Of a stretch of 54,815 nt of DNA, positions 1-10,600 are shown piece after piece (position 1 is the stretch's first letter; each line of letters opens with the position of its first letter). The DNA lies in contig CAVGRR010000007.1 in assembly GCA_963631655.1 (NCBI GenBank), positions 1 through 54,815 of the forward strand, in the 5' to 3' direction. The translations under genes were made by a program, and so were the position numbers. The notes under the pieces were generated by a model. It did no database searches and had not been told where the DNA came from. It saw only the letters and a program-made list of their open reading frames with translations. The DNA is from Methanomethylophilus sp963631655. GTDB taxonomy: Archaea > Thermoplasmatota > Thermoplasmata > Methanomassiliicoccales > Methanomethylophilaceae.

Positions 1-298
1 GTGCGGAGAGTTTCTCCTGGTTCATCTGGGAGACCCACTCGGTCTCAAGGTGGACAGCGGGGAAACCGGCGGTGATTGCCCTGTTCAGACAGTCGGTGGA
101 GATGTAGTCCACATACTCCCTGCGGAGCTTTGCGGGGTCTTTCTCGGTTCCGGGCCTGGGTGCGTAGTTGACCTCAGGGATGACCATTCCGGCACCGATC
201 TGAAGTCCGAATCCCTCAGAGACAGGGTGAAGGGCGGTTCCCATAACCATGTCATCTGCAGATTTGTAAGCCATTCCAGTGTATTTGATCGAAGCCAT
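1..298 (-). CDS. mtaB: Methanol:corrinoid methyltransferase MtaB, N-terminal part (cut by window edge)
   Basis: MtaB is the zinc enzyme that moves the methyl group of methanol onto the cob(I)amide of MtaC, the first step of methanol methanogenesis in the cytoplasm. Only about 99 N-terminal residues are present because the gene runs off the left edge. What is visible matches the family: MASIKYTGMAYKSADD at the start, then IGAGMVIPEVNYAPRP and later AVHLETEWVSQM. The zinc ligands lie in the missing part. The start codon follows a strong Shine-Dalgarno (GGAGGTG, positions 305-311 on this strand) and lies 1 base after the mtaC stop codon, so the two genes are one transcript and translationally coupled. 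Order mtaC-mtaB supports the assignment. Identity is confident; completeness cannot be judged. Confidence 0.93.
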   Translation of the reverse strand, partial: MASIKYTGMAYKSADDMVMGTALHPVSEGFGLQIGAGMVIPEVNYAPRPGTEKDPAKLRREYVDYISTDCLNRAITAGFPAVHLETEWVSQMNQEKLSA

Positions 299-299
299 T

Positions 300-1082
300 T
301 CAAGCACCTCCGACGATTGCGTCCCATTCTTCGTTGATCTTCTTCCAGTCGTATCCATCAAGCATCTTCTGTGCGATGACGGGGGTCTGGTTCGCTTTCG
401 CGGAGTAGATTCCGAGATCGTAGGAAGTTGCATATTCCCTGTTGACGGCACCGCCGCATCCCATAAGGGGAATCTCAAGTCCCCTCTCCTTCAGGAGCTT
501 TGCTTCTGCAGGGAATGCGGACATGGTGGTGGTCATAAGAGCGGTTCCGGAGAAGAAGAGAGGCTTGACTTTCTCGACTTCATCGATAACTTTGGCAACG
601 GGAACGTCACGACCCATGTCGATGACGTTGTAGCCGGCTGCTTTCATCATAGCAGCTGCGATGTTCTTTCCGATGTCGTGGGGGTCTCCCTCGGCAGCGT
701 GCATGACAACTGTGGCTTTGGTCTCACGGGCTCCGCCCATTTCTTTCTCGGCCATCTTGATACCGATTTCCATGACCTTTGCCGCAACCATCATGTCAGG
801 AAGGTAGTAGATGTGATCGTTGTATAATTTTCCCACTGCATCGATACCAGGAACGAGACCGTTGTTGATGACCTCGTCGGGTTTGTATTTCTTCATTGCA
901 GCGGTCATGGCAGGCATGACTTCCTTGATTTTCTTGTAAAGAACGGCCTCGGCGACTGCCTTATAGAGGGGGTCCTTGGGAAGCATCTTTGCTGCTGCCT
1001 GCTCAGGCGTCTCGACGATCTGCGTTTTGACGTCATAACGGGTGAGGACTTTGGAAAAGTCCACTTTGCTGTAGTCAATCAT
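300..1082 (-). CDS. mtaC: Methanol-specific corrinoid protein MtaC
   Basis: Carries the corrinoid cofactor that accepts the methyl group from MtaB and passes it to the coenzyme M methyltransferase. About 260 aa, the usual size. The N-terminal half is the helical cap domain; the C-terminal half is a B12-binding Rossmann domain with the base-off histidine motif DPHDIG (DxHxxG) followed by KNIAAAMMKAAGYNVIDMG, then the GTALMTTTM and LMGCGGAVN segments. A longer in-frame start exists at 1100, but ATG at 1082 follows GGTGGAGG (1090-1098) at good spacing and gives the expected N-terminus MIDYSKVDFSKV. First gene of an mtaCB operon with a TATA box just upstream. Confidence 0.95.
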   Translation of the reverse strand: MIDYSKVDFSKVLTRYDVKTQIVETPEQAAAKMLPKDPLYKAVAEAVLYKKIKEVMPAMTAAMKKYKPDEVINNGLVPGIDAVGKLYNDHIYYLPDMMVAAKVMEIGIKMAEKEMGGARETKATVVMHAAEGDPHDIGKNIAAAMMKAAGYNVIDMGRDVPVAKVIDEVEKVKPLFFSGTALMTTTMSAFPAEAKLLKERGLEIPLMGCGGAVNREYATSYDLGIYSAKANQTPVIAQKMLDGYDWKKINEEWDAIVGGA

Positions 1083-1133
1083 TTGTTTTCCTCCACCCAA
1101 GATTGCTCTTGGATGGATTATAATCCTGCTCGG

Positions 1134-1143
1134 CCTATATAAG
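1134..1143 (-). promoter_or_regulatory. TATA box of mtaCB
   Basis: On the minus strand the sequence reads CTTATATAGG, a good archaeal TATA box. It would start transcription near 1111, giving a leader of about 30 nt that holds the mtaC Shine-Dalgarno. Confidence 0.7.
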
Positions 1144-1414
1144 TTATTGGACGAACAAATCCACTATCAAATTAATACTAAGGGCTAGCTTTATATAGAA
1201 TAGGCAACAAAGTCTGTTTTCGAATCCAATTTTGGATGTAAATCCCAAAACAATTATAATGATTAAATCAACATTTTATCAAAAACAGTATTTAAAGATA
1301 ACAATAAAATACATATGGATTTTACGTACAATTATTGAAATTTCCTTATTAAATGTTAAAAAACAGATGAAAATCGGCCGAATTCACCTTTTTCTTCGGA
1401 CCTGGGAACAGAGT
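1144..1414. other. AT-rich gene-free region between mtaC and the MATE gene
   Basis: No credible gene. It is clearly richer in A and T than its surroundings. It holds a perfect palindrome ATCCAATTTTGGAT (1224-1237) upstream of the mtaCB promoter and a second TATA-like stretch (CTTTATATAG, about 1189-1198) that reads well on both strands. The neighbouring genes both point left, so this is upstream DNA for mtaCB and downstream DNA for the MATE gene. Confidence 0.6.
1224..1237. promoter_or_regulatory. Palindrome ATCCAA-TT-TTGGAT upstream of mtaCB, possible operator
   Basis: A perfect 6-bp inverted repeat with a 2-base centre, about 85 bases upstream of the mtaC TATA box. A longer palindrome with the same TTGGAT core lies upstream of mtmCB (44446-44470). 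A role as a regulator site is inference from shared sequence and position. Confidence 0.35.
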
Positions 1415-2752
1415 TCAGAACAGCGGCGAAAGGGTCGGAGACCGGAGTTCCTTCCGATATTCGAGCTCGGCCCAACCGCTCATGAGGATCAGTCCGAAGA
1501 GTTCGGCGGCGACGAATCCCCACCACATGGTGACCGGTGTCGTGTGGCAGAGGGCACCGAACACTATTATCAGGACTATGTTACGCAGCAGGGTGCTCCA
1601 CATGGAACGGTCCGCCTTTCTTATAGATTGTAATAAAGAAGAAGACACGGTGATAGCGGCGAACATTATCGCGACTAACACATACACGCGGATCGCCTCG
1701 GCCATCGGGCCCTGAAGCTGACTCGAGGATTCACTGTTTGAGAACACCAGAACGACCTCGTCCGAGAAGACGTAGAGGAATATCGCGAGCACAGTGGTGA
1801 TGATCAGGGCCCACATCATTGTGTGGGCATAGGCGCCGCGCACCTTCTTCATGTCCCTTCTCGCAAATGCGGCGGAACAGATAGGGATCAGCGCACTCCC
1901 CAACGCCGTTGAGGGGACCTGTATGACGTCGATGAACTTCCATCCGGTCGTATAGACCGCCATGGAGGACGAACCTCCGCAGACCACTACGAAATAACAG
2001 AGGACGAAGTTCAGTCCCCACATGATATCGAGTTCCAAAGCCTTCGGGGCACCTACGGAAAGGAACTCTCTGAGGGAATTCACATTGAATCTGAAACCTT
2101 TCAGTCTGATATCCACATAATTCTTCTCGGTTTTCACCCCATACCAATAAAGGAACGGGATAAGTGATATCGCGGTCGCCGTCACGGTCGCCCACGAAAG
2201 TCCGGAGATGCCCATCCCGAGGACGAATGCGAAAAGAGGGTCCAGGATCATATTCAGCACCGCGGTGAGGACCGTGATGATCATGGAACGTCTGGCGGCA
2301 CCTTCTCCGCGGAGGATACCGATCATTATCCCCTGTATCACAAGGATGAAGGCACAGAAATAGTACGCACGGGCGTATTCAACTGCCTCAGGATATGCCT
2401 CGGTGGAGACGATGTGGAGGATCGGGTCCCCTATTACCAATAGTATAGGGGCACACAGCAGCCCTATGATGGTCATGAACACCAGGGACTGCGTCGCGGT
2501 GCGGTCGGCATCGGCCTTCTGGTCGCAGGCGATATGGGCCGCCACCACTGAGGACACTCCGATCCCTATCCCGGAACCCAGTCCGACTATGATCATGTAA
2601 TAAGAAGAAACGACACCGACCGCCGCCAATGCGGACGACCCGAGCATGGAACACCAGAAGGTATCGACGAACGAGTTGATCTGTGCTATCAACAATGATA
2701 TCAGAAGAGGGATGGTCATCACGAAGAGCGCCCTGCGGTAATCGCCGAGCAT
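1415..2752 (-). CDS. MATE-family multidrug/cation antiporter
   Basis: Integral membrane exporter of the MATE family, which pushes drugs or organic cations out in exchange for Na+ or H+. About 445 aa, typical length, with around twelve hydrophobic segments in two halves. N-terminal features match the family: LFVMTIPLLISLLIAQINSFVDTFWCSMLG, then ALAAVGVVSSYYMIIVGLGSGIGIG, and IMIGILRGEGAARRSMI in the middle. The start is ATG at 2752 or the adjacent GTG at 2755; no separate Shine-Dalgarno decides between them. The unknown gene upstream (2813-3394) is close by and in the same direction, so they may be co-transcribed. Substrate cannot be told from sequence. Confidence 0.88.
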   Translation of the reverse strand: MLGDYRRALFVMTIPLLISLLIAQINSFVDTFWCSMLGSSALAAVGVVSSYYMIIVGLGSGIGIGVSSVVAAHIACDQKADADRTATQSLVFMTIIGLLCAPILLVIGDPILHIVSTEAYPEAVEYARAYYFCAFILVIQGIMIGILRGEGAARRSMIITVLTAVLNMILDPLFAFVLGMGISGLSWATVTATAISLIPFLYWYGVKTEKNYVDIRLKGFRFNVNSLREFLSVGAPKALELDIMWGLNFVLCYFVVVCGGSSSMAVYTTGWKFIDVIQVPSTALGSALIPICSAAFARRDMKKVRGAYAHTMMWALIITTVLAIFLYVFSDEVVLVFSNSESSSQLQGPMAEAIRVYVLVAIMFAAITVSSSLLQSIRKADRSMWSTLLRNIVLIIVFGALCHTTPVTMWWGFVAAELFGLILMSGWAELEYRKELRSPTLSPLF

Positions 2753-2812
2753 CACCTGTGCATCAGAAGTAAGTTCCTTTTCCGCCGTCGGGTCACCCTC
2801 TCATCAAGGACA

Positions 2813-3394
2813 TCACTTGCTGCCGAGGATGATCTCGATACGCTTGGCGATGTCGCTGTCCAGGGTCTCCCTGGCAGTAAAGGCCGAATAGAGCACGTTG
2901 CTGCGCCTGCACAGGGCTCTGAGACGGTATTTCTCGAACATCTTCCAATCATCGATATCCTTCTTCGAAAGACCGAACGTCTCATCACATCCGACGAGAC
3001 CCTCGGAATCAAGGTCGATGTACAGCACCGCATCGTATTTTTTTATTTTCTCATCCTGGAAGAAGACCCCGAACTCCCTTCCGATGGCCTTGTCCTCGAC
3101 GGGGACGGTAAGCTTAGTCTGAAGATCATCCCTCTTGAAAATCCAGGGGAAACTGTAGGGCATCTCGACCACAAGATCGGAGGCGAGGGCCTTGAGATCT
3201 ATCTGCAAGGAGACATCGTCGGAGATACGGGATATGGGCTGATGATCGTGCGAACCGTCGGACAGCACCTCTCCGGCCATGTCGAAAGGTGACATGACCT
3301 TCACCCTGCGGCCGGCCTGCGACAGGATCCCCACGGATGAATCGACAAGATTTTTCCTCCCTCCGGGATAGATTCCGAACACAGCGATCCGCAC
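2813..3394 (-). CDS. Hypothetical protein with Rossmann-like N-terminus
   Basis: About 193 aa; I do not recognise the family. It begins VRIAVFGIYPGGRKN, a beta strand followed by a glycine-rich turn as in nucleotide-binding folds but without a full Walker A motif, and later has a VLYIDLDSEG strand ending in acidic residues. No signal peptide or membrane segment. An ATG 12 codons further upstream (3430) is possible, but GTG at 3394 sits 6 bases after a strong Shine-Dalgarno (AAGGAGGGC), so GTG is the better start. Lies upstream of the MATE gene in the same direction. Function unknown. Confidence 0.7.
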   Translation of the reverse strand: MRIAVFGIYPGGRKNLVDSSVGILSQAGRRVKVMSPFDMAGEVLSDGSHDHQPISRISDDVSLQIDLKALASDLVVEMPYSFPWIFKRDDLQTKLTVPVEDKAIGREFGVFFQDEKIKKYDAVLYIDLDSEGLVGCDETFGLSKKDIDDWKMFEKYRLRALCRRSNVLYSAFTARETLDSDIAKRIEIILGSK

Positions 3395-3584
3395 TATTCT
3401 GCCCTCCTTATTACTGTAATACGTACTCAATTTTGAATGTTCCTAGGACCGAACATATACTGAATTATGTACAAAAATATACCTTACCGTGAAATAAATA
3501 TCATTAAAGAATAACAATTGGTAACAATGTAATCGACTTATTACTAATTTTTTACTTATTAGGTAGGAAAATATAGAAATAAAT

Positions 3585-4496
3585 ATGAATTGTTCAATCG
3601 ACCTTCAGCAAGGTGACAATTTGGTCAACGAAAGATACGGACTCAACAAAGAACTGGCACAGATGCTGAAAGGCGGGGTCATCATGGATGTCACGACACC
3701 CGAACAGGCACACATCGCCGAAAAGGCAGGTGCCGCGGCGGTCATGGCCCTGGAACGCATACCTGCGGACATCCGTGCCGCTGGCGGGGTCTCGAGAATG
3801 AGCGACCCCAAGATGATCAAAGGCATCCAAGAGGCGGTCTCCATTCCGGTCATGGCGAAAGTGCGCATCGGACACTTCGTCGAGGCGCAGATCCTCCAGG
3901 CCCTGGAGATCGATTACATCGATGAAAGCGAGGTCCTCACCCCCGCCGACGATGTCTACCACATCGACAAGACCCAGTTCAAGGTGCCCTTCGTCTGCGG
4001 TGCCAGGAATCTCGGAGAAGCCCTGAGAAGGATCTCCGAGGGCGCATCGATGATCAGGACCAAGGGGGAACCCGGTACCGGAGATGTTGTCCAGGCGGTC
4101 AGCCACATGCGCGCCATGAACTCCGCCATCCGCGACATCCAAAATCAGCGCGTTGATGAACTTTATGAAACAGCCAAACAGCTCGCGGTCCCGGTGAACC
4201 TGGTGAGGTACGTCCACGACAACGGAAGACTTCCGGTCGTCAACTTCGCCGCCGGCGGTGTGGCGACTCCTGCCGATGCCGCACTGATGATGCAGCTCGG
4301 AGCAGAAGGAGTGTTCGTTGGTTCAGGTATCTTCGCCTCCGGCAATCCCGAGAAAAGGGCCGCGGCCATCGTTCAGGCGGTGACCAACTACAATGACCCA
4401 GAGAAGCTTGCCGAGGTGTCCTACGACCTCGGCAGTGCCATGGTCGGCATCAACGCGGAAGAGATCAAGACCATCATGGCGGAGCGCGGACAATGA
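3585..4496 (+). CDS. pdxS: Pyridoxal 5'-phosphate synthase subunit PdxS
   Basis: Synthase subunit of the DXP-independent vitamin B6 pathway. It joins ribose 5-phosphate, glyceraldehyde 3-phosphate and ammonia from PdxT to make pyridoxal 5'-phosphate, as a (beta/alpha)8 barrel that assembles into a 12-mer. About 303 aa. Visible marks: GGVIMDVTTPEQA, the Schiff-base lysine in PVMAKVRIGH, the second lysine in RTKGEPGTGDVVQAV, and the phosphate-binding GVFVGSGIFASG. The stop codon overlaps the pdxT start (ATGA at 4493-4496), so the two subunits are translationally coupled. Confidence 0.97.
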   Translation: MNCSIDLQQGDNLVNERYGLNKELAQMLKGGVIMDVTTPEQAHIAEKAGAAAVMALERIPADIRAAGGVSRMSDPKMIKGIQEAVSIPVMAKVRIGHFVEAQILQALEIDYIDESEVLTPADDVYHIDKTQFKVPFVCGARNLGEALRRISEGASMIRTKGEPGTGDVVQAVSHMRAMNSAIRDIQNQRVDELYETAKQLAVPVNLVRYVHDNGRLPVVNFAAGGVATPADAALMMQLGAEGVFVGSGIFASGNPEKRAAAIVQAVTNYNDPEKLAEVSYDLGSAMVGINAEEIKTIMAERGQ

Positions 4497-5059
4497 TCGG
4501 AGTGCTCGCCCTCCAGGGTGCGTTCGCGGAGCATGAACACTGCCTCGACAGATTGGGTGTCAAGTATTCGGAGATCCGCAAAAAGGAACATCTGGGTCAT
4601 CCATACGACGCACTGATAATCCCCGGAGGGGAGAGCACCACCATGAACAAACTTCTCCGCGACCAGGAGATGCTGGAACCGATCCGCAAGATGATCATGT
4701 CCGGGACACCGGTTTTCGGGACCTGTGCGGGTCTGATCCTCCTCTCCAAAGAGGTCGTCGGAGGGGTTCCGTCCCTTTCCACCTTGGATGTCACCACGGT
4801 CCGCAACGCATACGGCCGTCAGCTGGGGAGTTTCGAGACCGAATCGGAGTTCAAAGACGTCGGAAAGATCCCGATGACGTTCATACGTGCCCCGTATGTC
4901 GAAAAAACAGGTCCTGAAGTGGAAATCTTGGCAAAGGTTGACGACCGTATCGTGGCGGTACGTCAGAAGAACCAGCTCGGCATCGCGTTCCACCCGGAAC
5001 TCACCGAGGATCTCTCCATACACAGTTATTTCCTTGAGAAGGTCGCACACATCCTTTGA
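4493..5059 (+). CDS. pdxT: Pyridoxal 5'-phosphate synthase glutaminase subunit PdxT
   Basis: Class I glutamine amidotransferase that releases ammonia from glutamine and channels it to PdxS. 188 aa, normal length. Visible marks: MIGVLALQGAFAEH at the N-terminus, GGESTTMNKLL, the nucleophile cysteine in GTCAGLILLSK, and the catalytic His-Glu pair in FHPELTED near the C-terminus. Its ATG overlaps the pdxS stop. It ends convergently with the leftward repeat-protein gene, with 84 bases between. Confidence 0.97.
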   Translation: MIGVLALQGAFAEHEHCLDRLGVKYSEIRKKEHLGHPYDALIIPGGESTTMNKLLRDQEMLEPIRKMIMSGTPVFGTCAGLILLSKEVVGGVPSLSTLDVTTVRNAYGRQLGSFETESEFKDVGKIPMTFIRAPYVEKTGPEVEILAKVDDRIVAVRQKNQLGIAFHPELTEDLSIHSYFLEKVAHIL

Positions 5060-5143
5060 GTACTGACCTGTTCCCGTCTCATAAAAAGATCAAAGACCCA
5101 GCAGACCGGAATGTCCGCCGGATCTCAAGATCAAAAACGTTTC

Positions 5144-7444
5144 TCAGGCCCGATTCTTCGCGGACCTTCCGATGACGACCAGTCCGATCAGAAGAGCTAT
5201 GAGGAGAGCCGTGGCGATACCGATGACAGCCACTGAAGAGTGATCATCGACATCATTGCCCTGATCGCCGTTCGGAGGCACCGTCATGATCATCTTCTGC
5301 GCCGTTCCGCTGAATGTGGCCCCCGCAAGGTTCGCAGAGATAGGGTCCAACACAGCGTTCTCGCCGGAATAGAATTTGATCCCGTCGAAGGCGTTGTATG
5401 CGAACACGGCTGAGACATCCATTCCGAAGGACATATCCTTCATGCCGGTGCATCCTCCGAATGCCGAATTGCCGATGTAGGCGATCCCGCGTCCCAGGTC
5501 CAAGGTGGTAATAGAAGTACATCCCTTGAACGCCTCCGAACCGATCACCCTGACCGAATCCGGAACGGCCACTGCAAACAGGGTCGTACAACCGCTGAAC
5601 GCCCCGTCCCCGATGACCGAGGCATTAGCACTTATGATCAGTTCCAAGGCCGAGGTACATCCGCTGAATGCACAGGCTCCGATGTACACGGTCCCATCCC
5701 CGATCTCGATTTCGGTTACAGAATTACATCCCTTGAACGCCTCCGAACCGATGGCCGTCACACTGTCTGGCACATCGATGTATGTGAAAGAGGAACAGCC
5801 GTTGAACGCCGAATTCCCGATATAAGTGATGCTGTCAGAAAGGTACAGTCTTGAGATCTTGCCGCATCCGCAGAATGTGTAATCGCCCACGGAAGTAATG
5901 TCGTCCCCGATGGCGATCTGTGTCAGACTGTCCCTGCTGAGATACCACGGAGTGCTCTGGTAATACCTGTCGGAGTTCGGATCGGCATCGTAATTGAATC
6001 CGGCACCAGAACCTGTGAGGTAAACGGTCTCTATGGATATACAGCCGGCAAACAGCGGATGATCGTGATATTTCACGGTGTTCATGGTCATGGGCACGGT
6101 AAGGGTCTTCACACCAGAACAGCTGTTGAACGCATTCTCGCCGACCGCGGCGGAGGATGGAATAGTAACCGTGTCGAGGGTTATGCAGTCGGAGAATGCG
6201 TACTTGCCGATGGTACTGACGGTTCCGGGAATGGTGAATCCCTGCAGATACATGCAGCCGTTGAATGCATATGATCCGATGAAGGTCACATTCGAAGGGA
6301 TATGGACCGTTATGAGGCTGGAACATCCCTGGAACAGTCCGTCCGGTATGACGGTCTGCCCGTCGGGAACCGTCATTTCGGTGAGAGAAGAACACTCAGC
6401 GAACGCATATTCCCCCAAGGTGGTGAGACCTTTGGGTATGATGGCAGACTGAAGCATCGTGCAGCCGTAAAATGCGTTATTTCCCAGAACCGTGACCCCG
6501 CTGGGTATGTTTATATTCGTGATTTTTGAACATCCGTAAAACACTCCTTCCCCGATGGATGTAACGCTGTCGGGAATGGTGATGGATTCAAGCGAAGAAC
6601 ATTTGCAGAACACCTCAGTCTCGATGGATTTTATCCCATCTGGAATATTGGCCGACCGCAGACTGCTGCAGCCGGAGAACGCCTTCTCTCCGATGGACGT
6701 GACGGAATCGGGAATGGTGATGGAAGTGAGCGAACAGCAATTATAGAACAGCTTTTTGCTGACAGAGGTCATGCCGTCCGGAATATTGGCCGAAGCCAGA
6801 GAACTGCATTCCTCGAATGCGCACAATGCCATGGAAGTGACCGATTCCGGGATGCTGACCGATTTAAGGCTGCGGCAGCTGGCAAATGCACCTTCCTCGA
6901 TGGACTTCAGGTTGCTTGGGAGGTTTACCGATGCCAGACTTTCACAGGATCCGAAAACAGACTCGGTAAGTACGGTGACGCCGTCGGGAATGTCGACCGA
7001 TTTCAAGTTAGAACATACATAGAACGCAAAATCACCGATATAGGTGATACTGTTTGGAAGAAGGATCGATTCCAGACTGCTGCACTGGATGAACGCATAC
7101 TCGCCTATGGATGTGACAGAATCAGCTATCGTCACGGAGGTCAGTGACTTGCATCCACTGAATGTGCCGGCACCAACAGAGGTCACCCCCTTCTCCACAA
7201 TGACGGTCTTGATATCACTCATATGAGAATACCAAGGCAGGTCCACCGGGAGGTAATCATTCATCACCCCGGTACCGCTTATCGTCAGTTTGCCCGAGGA
7301 ATAGGTGTATTTCACATTCTCCCCGCACGGACCGGTTTCAGATTGTGAATTCGATCCGTCATCCGCAGAGGACTGCGGTATACACAGTATGGCAGATACG
7401 AGGACCAGCGCCAAAGCGGTCAACAGAACATATTTGCGATTCAT
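5144..7444 (-). CDS. BspA-type leucine-rich-repeat surface protein (766 aa)
   Basis: Secreted, membrane-anchored repeat protein. A signal peptide (residues 1-27, MNRKYVLLTALALVLVSAIL then a polar stretch) is followed by a short domain with GKLTISGTGVMND and then more than twenty LRR_5 repeats of about 23 aa, with the pattern (I/V)xIPDSVTSIGxxAFxGCxSL. A single hydrophobic segment near residues 733-756 followed by RSAKNRA anchors the C-terminus, so the repeats face outside. ATG at 7444 follows AGGTGA at good spacing. BspA-like repeats are common in surface proteins of gut and oral microbes, where some bind host matrix; the ligand here is unknown. The gene upstream encodes a much larger relative with the same N-terminal domain. 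Confidence 0.9.
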   Translation of the reverse strand: MNRKYVLLTALALVLVSAILCIPQSSADDGSNSQSETGPCGENVKYTYSSGKLTISGTGVMNDYLPVDLPWYSHMSDIKTVIVEKGVTSVGAGTFSGCKSLTSVTIADSVTSIGEYAFIQCSSLESILLPNSITYIGDFAFYVCSNLKSVDIPDGVTVLTESVFGSCESLASVNLPSNLKSIEEGAFASCRSLKSVSIPESVTSMALCAFEECSSLASANIPDGMTSVSKKLFYNCCSLTSITIPDSVTSIGEKAFSGCSSLRSANIPDGIKSIETEVFCKCSSLESITIPDSVTSIGEGVFYGCSKITNINIPSGVTVLGNNAFYGCTMLQSAIIPKGLTTLGEYAFAECSSLTEMTVPDGQTVIPDGLFQGCSSLITVHIPSNVTFIGSYAFNGCMYLQGFTIPGTVSTIGKYAFSDCITLDTVTIPSSAAVGENAFNSCSGVKTLTVPMTMNTVKYHDHPLFAGCISIETVYLTGSGAGFNYDADPNSDRYYQSTPWYLSRDSLTQIAIGDDITSVGDYTFCGCGKISRLYLSDSITYIGNSAFNGCSSFTYIDVPDSVTAIGSEAFKGCNSVTEIEIGDGTVYIGACAFSGCTSALELIISANASVIGDGAFSGCTTLFAVAVPDSVRVIGSEAFKGCTSITTLDLGRGIAYIGNSAFGGCTGMKDMSFGMDVSAVFAYNAFDGIKFYSGENAVLDPISANLAGATFSGTAQKMIMTVPPNGDQGNDVDDHSSVAVIGIATALLIALLIGLVVIGRSAKNRA

Positions 7445-7583
7445 TCGGTCACCTTCTCAAAAAAACAGGATCGAGGTCCTGCTGGAACAATGTATAGACA
7501 CTGTCCTGAGTATATAGCATTTCATCAGAACGGTGCGAATCCTGATCATAAGACCCAGATCCCGCACAACGGAATGCGTAATA

Positions 7584-7603
7584 CCGCCCCCGTCCGGGGG
7601 CGG
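7584..7603 (-). terminator. GC-rich hairpin between the two LRR genes
   Basis: Perfect 8-bp stem CCGCCCCC / GGGGGCGG with a 4-base loop, about 30 bases past the stop of the giant LRR gene and before the 766-aa LRR gene. It probably ends the long transcript. No T-run follows closely, so termination is inferred. Confidence 0.55.
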
Positions 7604-7634
7604 ATAAGGAAGCGGGTCTCCCCGCAGTTTGAAA

Positions 7635-10600
7635 TCAGTTTGTCTTGGAGCGCATCCTGAGGAACACGAACGCACATCCGATGACCGCGATCACCGCAAT
7701 GACGGCGATGATCATGGTGTTGCTGCCGGAACCACTGTCCGAAGAACCGGAAGCCTCATCGTAGACGATCTTGCTGTCGGTGATGGTCCAGTAGGAGAAG
7801 TGGTCGGTCTCGAAGGTCACGTAGCCGTCCGCGTAGGAACAGCTGTCGGCCGGTGCGAACTTTCCGTCCTCGCCGAGGTAGTACACGGCGACATCTCCGG
7901 CGGTCTTTCCTTCGGGAAGGGTGTACGGCAATGTCACAGCGATGTTTCCGCCGAACTTCGATACAACGGTGGCGCCTGCGGATGCATCCAGCTTGAAGAG
8001 GAGTGCGTTTCCGATCTTTTCCTTCTGCTCAGAGGTCAGTTTAGATGAACTGTCCGCATATGCTACGGAGAGACTTACCTTCTCTCCCGATGCGACCAGG
8101 GTTTCAACCGCGTTCTGACTGATCTTCAGGGTTGCGAGATCTCCTTTGATTTCGGTCTCCGCTCCCGCAGCCTTGATCTTGCTGAGGGATTCCGCAGATA
8201 TCGTTGCCACGGTCTTCTTCTCTTCAGATTCGGATGAAGAGGTGTTGTCGATTGTCACGGTCTTCTTTTCAGAAGTTTCAGCTCCCATCTGTTCCAAGGC
8301 CTTCTCAACGGTCTTGTCTGAAACCTCCGATCCGGAGGTCTTGATGACAGTGCTTATTTCGGAGGCACCGGTACTGCCTTCGGCCTTTTCCACCACAGTC
8401 TCGACCTTGTCGGAACCTACCTCTGTCGTAGATGTCTGGACCTCGGTCTTAGTTCCGTCATCGTTCTGTTTTACGGCCACAGTGATCTTGGTCTGAGGAA
8501 CAAGGATCTCGTTGCAGACGGAACACTTCTTTCCTTCGGTGAGTTTGTATTCTGCTGTTTCGGATGCAGGGAGAGTCACTTCGGTATGTCCCTTGGCATC
8601 GACAGTCTGCTGTGCGACAAGGATCTCGTTGCAGACGGAACATTTCGTTCCTGCGGTGAGTCCGGTCTCGGTACAAGTGGGTTCCTTTGCCTCGAGAGTC
8701 ACTTCGGTATGTCCCTTGGCACCGATCGTCTTCGTGAAGGTCTGTTCGGAGAGGTCCGCATCGTTGAACTTTGCGGTGTAGACCGTGGCACCGTCCTGAG
8801 TACAGGTGGCGTCGGTGGTCTCATCGGTGACGGTGCCGTACACATTCACGACGTCGGAACAGCGGCTGCAGGTCTTGGTTACCGTACAGACAGTGTGGTC
8901 GTCGTTCCATTCGTACTTGACACTGTAATCATGTCCGAGTGCAGGAGTGGATGTCTCGCTGCTCAGGACCTTATTGCAGACGGAACAGACAGTTCCGTTG
9001 GTGATTCCAGGTTCAGTGCAGGTCGCACCCTTGGTTTCGGCAGCGGTCGGGGTGTGGGCGACGCCGTCAAAGACAGCTGTGTAGGTCGCTTCTCCGGTGA
9101 CCTTGGAAATCTCGACGACATCGGTTCCGTTGACAGTCCAGCCCTTGAAGGTGTAATGGTTGTCAGCATCCGCGGCCTTGCTCGGAGTTCCATTGCAGGA
9201 CGGGACGGTGTCGTATTCGAACGTGTTCTTGTAGAACTCGGTTCCCTCGCTCATGAAGATGACCATGTACTTTTTGGCAGTGTATATGTACTTCACGACA
9301 TTCTTCGAAACATCATCAGAGATCGTGATGGTCTGGGTCTCGATAGGTGCAGAGTAACCGACAATGTCCTCAGTTACGGGAGTCACGGTGGTGCCGTATG
9401 CAGCAGAACCGGTGAACTTGTCTTTCAGGACCTTACCTGCAGTGTCGACATAGCTGACCGTGTAATCGAAATTCTTGACCGCGTATGTGTACTTCACGAC
9501 ATTCTTCGAAACATCGTCAGAGATTGTGATGGTCTGGGTCTCGGCGGGTGCGGTGTAACCTGTGATGGACTTGATGACAGGAGTCACTGTACTGCCGAAG
9601 GCCGCCTTTTCAGAGAACTGGGACATCAGGTCCTTGTCTGCACCGTCGACGTACCTGACAGTGTACTGATACTCATTGGCCGTCCAGACAGCGTAAAGCG
9701 TGATACTGCTGGATATGGTAGTGAAATTGTACTCGTTGATCGCATCTGCCGACCAGAACTTGAACGTGTATCCGGCCTTGGTCGGTACGGTCGCAGGAGC
9801 ACTCACGGAAGTGCCGTAGTTCTGGGTGATCGCAGATACCTCAGAACCGCCTTTGGTGTCGAAGGTGATGGTGCAAATACTGATCGAGGTTGTGGTACTG
9901 AAGACCACGTTGTGGGCAGGCATCTTGAACTTGCCCTCCGAAACAGCGACATCACTGGTGGCCCACGGTTCCACAGTATAACCGGTCTTGACATAGGCGT
10001 CACTGACAGTGACCTCTGTTCCATATTCGTATCCCTTTGCATCTCCGACCTGTGTTCCGTCCACCTTGTAGGTGACGTAATAGGTGTTGATCTGGGAAGT
10101 GGACTCGAAGACCACGTTGTGGGCAGGCATGATGAATTTGCCGTCTGCGGAAACGGTGACAGAGGTATCATTAGTGGCCCAGGAGGACACAATGTAACCT
10201 TCCTTGCTGTAGGGGTAGGTGCTTACTGTGGTGTTGTATGTCTTAGTTTCCTTTTTGACCTCGGCACTGTCCACCACGTAGGTGACAGTGTATTCTCTGG
10301 GAACAGATTCGAAGAGGGCGGTGTAGGTGATATTGGCGGAGACCTTGACGTCGGCGAGGGTGATGACCGTCTTTCCATCAACGGACCATCCGAGGAATTC
10401 ATAGGTGTACTCGTCGGTTTGATCCTTGACGGGATCCGCCTTGGAGTACACCGGGGATTCTCCGGACCTTACCTCGACCGCATCGGCAGAGATGTCACCG
10501 TTCATGAAGGTCACAAGATAGGTCTTCACGGATTCGACGGAGACCTCGGTCTTTCCGTCCTGATCGGTGAAACATTTCGCGCAGCGGCTGCATGCGTAGT